Source of the DNA: DAIDKA01 sp035506335
GTDB taxonomy: Bacteria > Pseudomonadota > Gammaproteobacteria > Steroidobacterales > Steroidobacteraceae
Length of the DNA stretch: 9,301 nucleotides
Reading direction: 5' to 3'
NCBI GenBank assembly: GCA_035506335.1
Contig: DATJPN010000092.1
Span: forward strand, 1-9,301
Shown here: one piece after another, positions 1-4,674 of the stretch
Layout: every line of letters begins with the position of its first letter
Numbering within the stretch: position 1 is the first letter of the stretch
Notes under the pieces: model-generated
Database searches by the model: none
Seen by the model: the letters and a program-made list of their open reading frames with translations, nothing else
Told to the model about the DNA's origin: nothing
Program-made: the position numbers and the translations under genes

Positions 1-1210
1 CCTCGAAGGTGTAGTCGCCGACCTTCACGGCGGTGCCGGGCTGGGGGATCGTTTCGAGCCGTTCGAGCAGCAGGCCGTTGATCGTCTTCGGACCATCGGT
101 CGGCAGGTGCCACTGCAGCGCGCGATTCAGGGCGCGGATCGTGGCGCTGGCATTGAGGATGAAGACGCCCGGCTTCTCCACGTACACGTCCTTGTGGGCG
201 ATCGTGGCCGTGTCGGTCGTGAACTCGCCGACGATCTCCTCCAGGATGTCCTCGAGCGTCACCAGCCCGTCTATGTCGCCGTATTCGTTGACCACGAAGG
301 CGAAGCGCCGCTGGTTGCGCTGGAAGTTGGTCAGCTGCACGGCAAGCGGCGTGCCCTCGGGCACGAAGTACGGCTCGCGGCCGCGCGCGATCTCGATCAG
401 CCGTTCGCGCGTGAGGCTGTCGCGCGCCAGTTCCTGCACGATGCGCTTCATGTGCAGCACGCCGAGGATGTTGTCGAGTTCCCCTTCATATACCGGCAGT
501 CGCGTGTGCAGGGTCTGCCGCAGCTGATCCATGATGTCTTCCCAGGAGGCCGTCACGTCGATGCCGGTGATCTCCTGGCGCGGGATCATGATGTCGTTCA
601 CGGTGATCCGTCCGAGATCGAGGATCGACAGCAGCATCTGCCGGTGCCGCGCCGGCACCAGCGGACCGGCCTCGGCGACCACCGTGCGCAGTTCATCGGT
701 GCTCAGCGACTGGGTGTCGCGGCCGGCGCGCACGACCCCGAACACGCGCAGGAATCCATAGGCGCAGCGGCTGGTGACCCACAGCACCGGGCGGGCGACG
801 ACCACCAGCACGCTGTAGACATAGGCCGAACTCAAGGCCACCCGCTCGGCGTAGGTGGCACCGAAGATCTTCGGCGCGAGCTCCCCGAAGACGATCATGA
901 CGATCGTCAGCACGGCGCCGGCGACGGGCACCGCCAGGTGCCAGCCGGAGCGCTGCGCGAGGATCGTGGCGGCCTGCGAGGCGAAGACGCTGGCCGCGGC
1001 CAGGATGACGAGATTGACGCCGAGCCAGTCGTCCGGCCGCTGCATCAGCTTCTCGAGCAGCACCGCCGAGCGCTGGCCGGATTTGGCCCGATGCCGCAGC
1101 CGGAAGCGGTTGACGGAGAGCATGGCCACTTCGGTGCCCGAGGAGAAGGCGATGATGATGAGCAGGCCGAGCAGCAGCAGCAGCAGCAGATCCGTTCGGG
1201 CGTCGTTCAA
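1..1210 (-). CDS. CorB/YfjD-like HlyC/CorC-family membrane protein (DUF21 + CBS pair), C-terminus cut by window edge
   Basis: This is an inner-membrane protein of the CNNM/CorB family, whose members are linked to Mg2+/Co2+ export or homeostasis. About 403 codons are visible. Residues 1-180 form a DUF21-type membrane domain with hydrophobic stretches near 8-22, 64-85, 92-110 and 124-147 and the signature GELAPK (109-114). A cytosolic CBS pair follows at about 200-325, containing DIMIPR (206-211) and LVTLEDILEEIVGEF. The last visible part is the CorC_HlyC domain, with GPKTINGLLLE. Family members are about 415-430 residues long, so roughly 20-25 C-terminal residues lie off the left edge. I chose a TTG start at 1210 because GGAGA sits 9 bases upstream. 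An in-frame GTG at 1219 abuts that GGAGA and is less likely. The gene is divergent from ffh. The fold is clear; the transported ion is inferred from the family only. Confidence 0.9.
   Translation of the reverse strand, partial: MNDARTDLLLLLLLGLLIIIAFSSGTEVAMLSVNRFRLRHRAKSGQRSAVLLEKLMQRPDDWLGVNLVILAAASVFASQAATILAQRSGWHLAVPVAGAVLTIVMIVFGELAPKIFGATYAERVALSSAYVYSVLVVVARPVLWVTSRCAYGFLRVFGVVRAGRDTQSLSTDELRTVVAEAGPLVPARHRQMLLSILDLGRITVNDIMIPRQEITGIDVTASWEDIMDQLRQTLHTRLPVYEGELDNILGVLHMKRIVQELARDSLTRERLIEIARGREPYFVPEGTPLAVQLTNFQRNQRRFAFVVNEYGDIDGLVTLEDILEEIVGEFTTDTATIAHKDVYVEKPGVFILNASATIRALNRALQWHLPTDGPKTINGLLLERLETIPQPGTAVKVGDYTFE
1172..1189 (-). repeat. (CTG)6 trinucleotide run encoding poly-leucine in TM1
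   Basis: Six consecutive CTG codons (read on the minus strand) encode leucines 8-13 at the start of the first membrane segment of the CorB-like protein. Three ATC codons follow shortly after. It is a short in-frame microsatellite within coding sequence. Confidence 0.9.
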
Positions 1211-1242
1211 GTCGGGCACTCTCCGCAATACGGTCGGCCTGG

Positions 1243-1260
1243 GGCCATGAGCCCATGGCC
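1243..1260. repeat. Perfect inverted repeat in the corB-like/ffh divergent intergenic region
   Basis: GGCCATG (1243-1249) and CATGGCC (1254-1260) are perfect reverse complements separated by AGCC. The dyad covers the place where a -35 element for the ffh promoter would lie (about 1246-1251), where no good -35 hexamer is seen. It could be an operator or an activator site. No known regulator consensus is recognised, and short GC-rich dyads also arise by chance. Confidence 0.5.
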
Positions 1261-1268
1261 GGTTGGCC

Positions 1269-1274
1269 TATAAT
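1269..1274 (+). promoter_or_regulatory. ffh promoter -10 box (TATAAT), likely leaderless transcript
   Basis: A perfect TATAAT lies 6 bases before the ffh ATG at 1281. A normal sigma-70 start, about 7 bases past the box, would place the transcript's 5' end at or next to the A of the ATG. No purine-rich ribosome binding site precedes the ATG and no convincing -35 is seen. The box is flanked by two copies of TGGCCTA (1264-1270 and 1274-1280), spaced one helical turn apart. Confidence 0.6.
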
Positions 1275-1280
1275 GGCCTA

Positions 1281-2651
1281 ATGTTTGACAGCCTGACATC
1301 GCGGCTCAGCCGCACCGTGGAGACCCTGCGCGGGCGTGGGCGCATCACCGAGGAGAACGTGGCCGAGGTGCTGCGCGAGGTCCGGGTGGCGCTGCTCGAG
1401 GCCGATGTCGCGCTGCCGGTCGTCAAGCAGTTCATCGACCAGGTCAAGACCCAGGCGCTGGGGGTCGAGGTGGCCTCGAGCCTGACCCCCGGGCAGGTGT
1501 TCGTCAGCCTCCTGCACAAGCAGCTCGTGGCCCTGATGGGCGGGGCCCGGGCCGGCTTCAGCCTGCGGGCGCAGCCGCCCATCGTCGTGCTGCTGGCAGG
1601 CCTGCAGGGCGCCGGCAAGACCACCTCCGCGGCGAAACTGGCCCGATGGCTCATCGAGACCGGGCGCAAACGCGTCCTGCTGGTGAGCACCGACGTGCGC
1701 CGGCCGGCCGCCATGCTGCAGCTGGAGCGGTTGGCGCAACAGGTCGGGGCCGAGTACTTCGCCGCCGCGGCGACGCGGGCGCCCCGGGATATCGCCGTGG
1801 ACGCGCTGGAGCAGGCCCGCCGGGGGGTGTTTGACGTCCTCATCATCGATACCGCCGGTCGCCTGCACGTGGACGAGGCGATGATGCAGGAGGTGCGCGA
1901 CATCGATGCCGCGGTCGCGCCGGCCGAGCGCCTGTTCGTCGTCGATGCCATGGCGGGCCAGGATGCGGTGAATGCCGCGAGGGCCTTCGGTGGGGCGTTG
2001 CAGCTCACCGGCGTGATCCTGACCAAGGCCGACGGGGATGCGCGCGGCGGCGCGGCACTGTCGGTCCGACAGATCACCGGGGCGCCCATCGTGTTTCTCG
2101 GGACGGGCGAGAAGACCGATGCCCTGATGCCCTTCGACCCGGAGCGCATGGCCTCGCGGATCCTCGGCATGGGCGACGTCGTGGCGCTGGTCGAACAGGT
2201 CCAGCGCAATGTCGATGCGGGTGAGGCCGAGCGGCTCGCACGCAAGATGACCTCCGGCAAGGGCTTCGACATGTCGGACCTCAAGAGTCAGCTCGAGCAG
2301 CTGCAGAAGATGGGGGGTGTGGGTGCGCTGCTCGACAAGCTGCCCACCGCCGCGACCCAGAAAGGCGCGGTCTCGGCCGACGCCGGGGACCTCCAGGTGC
2401 GCCGCCAGATCGCCATCATCAATTCCATGACGCCCCGGGAACGGCGGCAGCCCGCGCTCATCGACGGGTCGCGCCGCCGGCGGATCGCCCGGGGTTCAGG
2501 GGTCCAGGTCCAGGACGTCAATCGCCTGCTCAAGCAGTTCATGGACATGCAGCGGATGATGAAGAGCATGAAGGGCGGGAAGCTGCGCCGCATGCTCGGT
2601 GCCCTGAAGGGGGGCATGCCTTCAGGGGTTCCCCGGGGCCTGAAACCTTGA
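1281..2651 (+). CDS. ffh: Signal recognition particle GTPase Ffh (SRP54)
   Basis: Ffh binds 4.5S RNA and signal sequences emerging from the ribosome, and delivers the ribosome-nascent chain complex to FtsY at the inner membrane. The protein is 456 residues; E. coli Ffh is 453. The N domain spans about 1-90 and the GTPase G domain about 95-295. G-domain motifs are the P-loop GLQGAGKTT (107-115), DVRRPAA (138-144), DTAGR (190-194) and TKADGD (248-253). The hinge ASRILGMGDV (291-300) leads into a Met-rich M domain, which carries the RNA-binding segment GSRRRRIARGSG (396-407) and QVQDVNRLLKQF. I placed the start at 1281 because MFDSLTSRL matches the family N-terminus. An in-frame TTG at 1263 would add six residues that include the -10 box. 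ffh is divergent from the corB-like gene and is followed by an 80-base gap and rpsP. Confidence 0.98.
   Translation: MFDSLTSRLSRTVETLRGRGRITEENVAEVLREVRVALLEADVALPVVKQFIDQVKTQALGVEVASSLTPGQVFVSLLHKQLVALMGGARAGFSLRAQPPIVVLLAGLQGAGKTTSAAKLARWLIETGRKRVLLVSTDVRRPAAMLQLERLAQQVGAEYFAAAATRAPRDIAVDALEQARRGVFDVLIIDTAGRLHVDEAMMQEVRDIDAAVAPAERLFVVDAMAGQDAVNAARAFGGALQLTGVILTKADGDARGGAALSVRQITGAPIVFLGTGEKTDALMPFDPERMASRILGMGDVVALVEQVQRNVDAGEAERLARKMTSGKGFDMSDLKSQLEQLQKMGGVGALLDKLPTAATQKGAVSADAGDLQVRRQIAIINSMTPRERRQPALIDGSRRRRIARGSGVQVQDVNRLLKQFMDMQRMMKSMKGGKLRRMLGALKGGMPSGVPRGLKP
2602..2627 (+). repeat. 9-bp perfect stem-loop inside the 3' end of ffh
   Basis: CCCTGAAGG (2602-2610) and CCTTCAGGG (2619-2627) are perfect reverse complements around an 8-base loop. 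More short dyads follow directly (GGGGTTCCCC, CCCCGGGG). The structure lies in the codons for the last dozen or so residues of Ffh. No T-tract follows, so it is not a standard intrinsic terminator. It could mark a 3' end, slow RNase, or separate ffh from rpsP expression. Confidence 0.5.
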
Positions 2652-2681
2652 AAACAAATAGATAATTGGCGCTTCATTGCG

Positions 2682-2687
2682 TAGAAT
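2682..2687 (+). promoter_or_regulatory. Probable rpsP operon promoter -10 (TAGAAT)
   Basis: TAGAAT (5 of 6 consensus) lies in the less GC-rich gap between ffh and rpsP. A transcript would start near 2694 and have a leader of about 38 bases that includes a run of five Ts. The spacing-correct -35 position (2659-2664, TAGATA) is poor, so the call rests mainly on the -10 and the local composition. The promoter would drive rpsP-rimM-trmD-rplS separately from ffh. Confidence 0.5.
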
Positions 2688-2707
2688 CCGCGCTCTTTTT
2701 CGACAGC

Positions 2708-2721
2708 CGGCCCGCGGGCCG
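2708..2721 (+). repeat. 14-bp GC palindrome in the rpsP leader next to the ribosome binding site
   Basis: Bases 2708-2721 (CGGCCCGCGGGCCG) are a perfect palindrome. In RNA they would give a 5-bp GC stem with a CGCG loop. It ends one base before the rpsP Shine-Dalgarno GGAGA (2723-2727). It may tune S16 translation or leader stability. Chance in GC-rich DNA is possible. Confidence 0.5.
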
Positions 2722-2731
2722 CGGAGATCCA

Positions 2732-2995
2732 ATGGTAACGATTCGCCTGACGCGCCGTGGCGCGCGGAATCAGCCCTTCTATCACGTCGTGGTGACCGAC
2801 AGCCGCAAGCGCCAGGGCAGCGCCAGTCTCGAGCAGGTCGGGTTCTTCAACCCGATCGCGCGCAAGGGCGAGCCGAAGCTGAAGCTTGACCTGCAGCGTA
2901 TCGATTACTGGGTCGGCCAGGGCGCGCAGCAGTCCGACCGGGTGCGTCACCTCGTGAGCACCTTCCGCAAGCAGGCGACGGCCCTGGCGGCCTGA
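2732..2995 (+). CDS. rpsP: 30S ribosomal protein S16
   Basis: S16 is a primary assembly protein of the 30S subunit that binds 16S rRNA. The protein has 87 residues (82 in E. coli). The N-terminus MVTIRLTRRGARNQPFYHVV and the later VGFFNPIA (36-43), the LDLQRIDYWVGQGAQ region and SDRVRHL match the family along its length. The start is fixed by homology and by GGAGA at 2723-2727, 4 bases upstream of the ATG. It is the first gene after the candidate internal promoter and is followed 29 bases later by rimM. Confidence 0.98.
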   Translation: MVTIRLTRRGARNQPFYHVVVTDSRKRQGSASLEQVGFFNPIARKGEPKLKLDLQRIDYWVGQGAQQSDRVRHLVSTFRKQATALAA

Positions 2996-3020
2996 TCGCC
3001 GGCCGTCGCTCTGGCGGCGA
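2996..3020 (+). promoter_or_regulatory. Stem-loop over the rimM translation initiation region
   Basis: TCGCCG (2996-3001) and CGGCGA (3015-3020) can pair, forming a stem that starts directly after the rpsP stop and includes the purine-rich GGCGAGAG in front of the rimM ATG (3025). No T-tract follows, so it is not a terminator. In E. coli, mRNA folding around the rimM start is known to keep RimM and TrmD far below the ribosomal proteins of the same operon. A similar role is inferred here. Confidence 0.45.
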
Positions 3021-3024
3021 GAGT

Positions 3025-3525
3025 ATGGAATGGGTGGAGCTCGGGCGCATCGGCAGCCCGTACGGCGTGTTGGGCTGGATGCATGTCCAGTCCTATACGG
3101 ATCCACAGGAAAGAGTGCTCGACTACCCGGTCTGGGGTCTGCGGGCGGGGCCGGGCCCGCGGACCGGCTACCGGGTGCTCGAAGGACGGGTTCAGGGGCG
3201 TGGCCTGGTGGTGCGCCTGGAAGGGATATCCGACCGGGATGCCGCGGCCGGTTTGCGCGGCGCGCTGATCGAGGTGCGCCGCAGCGAGTTGCCGGCGCCG
3301 GGAGAGCGCGAGTATTACCGGGGGGACCTGCTGGGGTTCGCGGTGCGCAATCTTGCGGGGGTGGAGCTCGGCCGGCTCGATCACTTCGTCGAGGGTCCCA
3401 CGGGGGCCATGATGGTGGTGGCCGGGACGGACGAGCACTGGATTCCGGCGGTACCGCAGTATCTGCGCAAGGTCGACCTGGCCGGACGGGTGCTGAGCGT
3501 GGACTGGCCGAGCGATGCGGATTGA
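3025..3525 (+). CDS. rimM: Ribosome maturation factor RimM
   Basis: RimM is an assembly factor for the 3' (head) domain of the 30S subunit and binds S19. The protein is 166 residues; E. coli RimM is 182. The N-terminal RimM barrel covers about 3-86, with ELGRIGSPYGVLGWMHVQSYTD and GISDRDAAAGLRG. The C-terminal PRC-barrel covers about 95-163, with YYRGDLLGFAV, WIPAVPQYLRKVDL and RVLSVDWP. The segment GAMMVV (127-132) lacks the Asn-Asp pair seen in E. coli (GSNDVLVI), which looks like a two-residue loss. The ribosome binding site is weak (GGCGAGAG) and lies in a possible stem. The end overlaps trmD by 11 bases, suggesting translational coupling. Confidence 0.96.
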   Translation: MEWVELGRIGSPYGVLGWMHVQSYTDPQERVLDYPVWGLRAGPGPRTGYRVLEGRVQGRGLVVRLEGISDRDAAAGLRGALIEVRRSELPAPGEREYYRGDLLGFAVRNLAGVELGRLDHFVEGPTGAMMVVAGTDEHWIPAVPQYLRKVDLAGRVLSVDWPSDAD

Positions 3526-4267
3526 GGTCGTGACGCTGTTCCCGGAGCTGGTGTCCGGGGGCTTGAAGTTCGGGGTGCTCGGTCGCGCCATCGAGCGCGG
3601 GCTGCTGGCGGTGGGCACTGAAGACCCGCGCAGCCATGCGACCGATGTGCACCGGACGGTCGATGACCGGCCCTACGGCGGCGGACCCGGCATGGTGCTG
3701 AAGCCCGAGCCGATGCTCGCGGCGATTCGCGCCGCGCAGGCGCGGTTGCCGCCGGGCAGCGCGCGGATCGCGCTCTCGGCGCAGGGTGAGCGGCTCACCC
3801 AGGAGCGGGTCCGGGAACTGGCCGGGCTGCCGGGAATGGTGCTGGTCGCGGGACGCTACGAGGGGCTCGACGAACGCATCGTCACCCTGGGAGTCGACCG
3901 GGAGCTGTCGGTCGGGGATTTCGTGGTGAGCGGCGGTGAACTGCCGGCGCTCACGGTGATCGATGCGGTGGCGCGGCTGCTGCCCGGAGCACTCGGAGAC
4001 GAGCGCTCCAGCGTCGAGGAGTCCTTCGACCAGGGGCTGCTCGACTGGCCGCACTACACGCGGCCGGAAGTGTTCGAAGGGTTGGGCGTCCCCGCGGTGT
4101 TGACCTCGGGGAACCATGCCGATATCCGTCGCTGGCGCCTGCGCCAGGCGGTGGTGCGGACCTGGCAGCGCCGGCCCGACCTGATACTCGCCCATGGGCT
4201 CAGTCCCGAGGCGAGCGGGCTGCTGGATGAATACCTCGCCACGCGGGAGCGTGGCGCCGAAAAATGA
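3515..4267 (+). CDS. trmD: tRNA (guanine-37-N1)-methyltransferase TrmD
   Basis: TrmD uses AdoMet to make m1G37 in tRNAs, which prevents +1 frameshifting. The protein is 250 residues (E. coli 255) and a SPOUT-class knotted enzyme. Visible motifs are LFPEL (8-12), TVDDRPYGGGPGM (48-60), GRYEGLDER (113-121), SVGDFVVSGGELPA (132-145), HYTRPEV (180-186) and SGNHADIRRWRL (198-209). From my recollection of the E. coli sequence, the two align without gaps to about residue 200. On that numbering Arg154 is kept, but the proposed catalytic Asp169 is Glu (VEESF instead of EDSF) and Pro89 of the AdoMet-contacting SPQG is Ala (SAQG). The ATG overlaps the end of rimM and has no strong Shine-Dalgarno, which fits coupled translation. 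Identity is certain; the effect of the substitutions is unknown. Confidence 0.97.
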   Translation: MRIEVVTLFPELVSGGLKFGVLGRAIERGLLAVGTEDPRSHATDVHRTVDDRPYGGGPGMVLKPEPMLAAIRAAQARLPPGSARIALSAQGERLTQERVRELAGLPGMVLVAGRYEGLDERIVTLGVDRELSVGDFVVSGGELPALTVIDAVARLLPGALGDERSSVEESFDQGLLDWPHYTRPEVFEGLGVPAVLTSGNHADIRRWRLRQAVVRTWQRRPDLILAHGLSPEASGLLDEYLATRERGAEK

Positions 4268-4283
4268 TGGTGAGGTGAAGGTC

Positions 4284-4628
4284 ATGAGCAAGATCGTTCA
4301 GGAATTCGAGAAGAGCCGGATGACGCGGCAGCTGCCGCCGTTCAATCCCGGCGACACCGTGGTCGTGCAGGTCAAGGTGGTCGAAGGCGACCGCGAGCGC
4401 GTCCAGGCCTATGAGGGCGTGGTCATTGCCAAGAGCAATCGCGGCCTGAATTCCTCGTTCACGGTGCGCAAGATTTCGCACGGCGAGGGCGTCGAGCGCG
4501 TCTTCCAGACCCACAGCCCGGCGATCAGCGATCTCGCCGTGAAGCGCCGCGGCAGTGTCCGTCGCGCCAAGCTCTACTACCTGCGCGATCTGTCCGGCAA
4601 GGCGGCGCGCATCGAAGAGAAGGTCTGA
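4284..4628 (+). CDS. rplS: 50S ribosomal protein L19
   Basis: L19 lies at the 30S-50S interface and contributes to an intersubunit bridge. The protein is 114 residues, the family's usual size. Family-typical stretches are FNPGDTVVVQVKVVEG, RVQAYEGVVIA, FTVRKISHGEGVERVFQTHSP, VKRRGSVRRAKLYYLR and GKAARIEEK. The ATG at 4284 is set by the N-terminus MSKIVQEFE and by GAGGTG (4272-4277) 6 bases upstream. It lies 16 bases after the trmD stop and is the last member of the conserved operon. No terminator is visible in the 46 bases before sppA. Confidence 0.98.
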   Translation: MSKIVQEFEKSRMTRQLPPFNPGDTVVVQVKVVEGDRERVQAYEGVVIAKSNRGLNSSFTVRKISHGEGVERVFQTHSPAISDLAVKRRGSVRRAKLYYLRDLSGKAARIEEKV

Positions 4629-4674
4629 GTATCCGCCGCGCGGCCCCATCGGCAGCACCACCGGCCGTGTAGTC

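Noticed and set aside
107..1273. A 388-codon plus-strand open frame opposite the corB-like gene
   Set aside because: It is antisense to a clear DUF21-CBS-CorC protein. Its product is rich in His, Arg, Asp and Gly with no family resemblance, typical of a GC-rich shadow frame.
1263..1280. Upstream TTG start for ffh
   Set aside because: It would place the TATAAT box inside the coding sequence and add residues absent from Ffh homologues; no ribosome binding site precedes it.
2288..4291. A 667-codon minus-strand open frame across ffh, rpsP, rimM and trmD
   Set aside because: It runs opposite four well-identified genes. The product is Pro/Arg-rich without recognisable domains, so it is a composition artefact despite its length.
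4629..4674. Terminator between rplS and sppA
   Set aside because: A GCCGCGCGGC palindrome and GGCC pairs exist, but there is no T-tract and the same palindrome recurs at 6538-6547, so it looks like GC-rich background.
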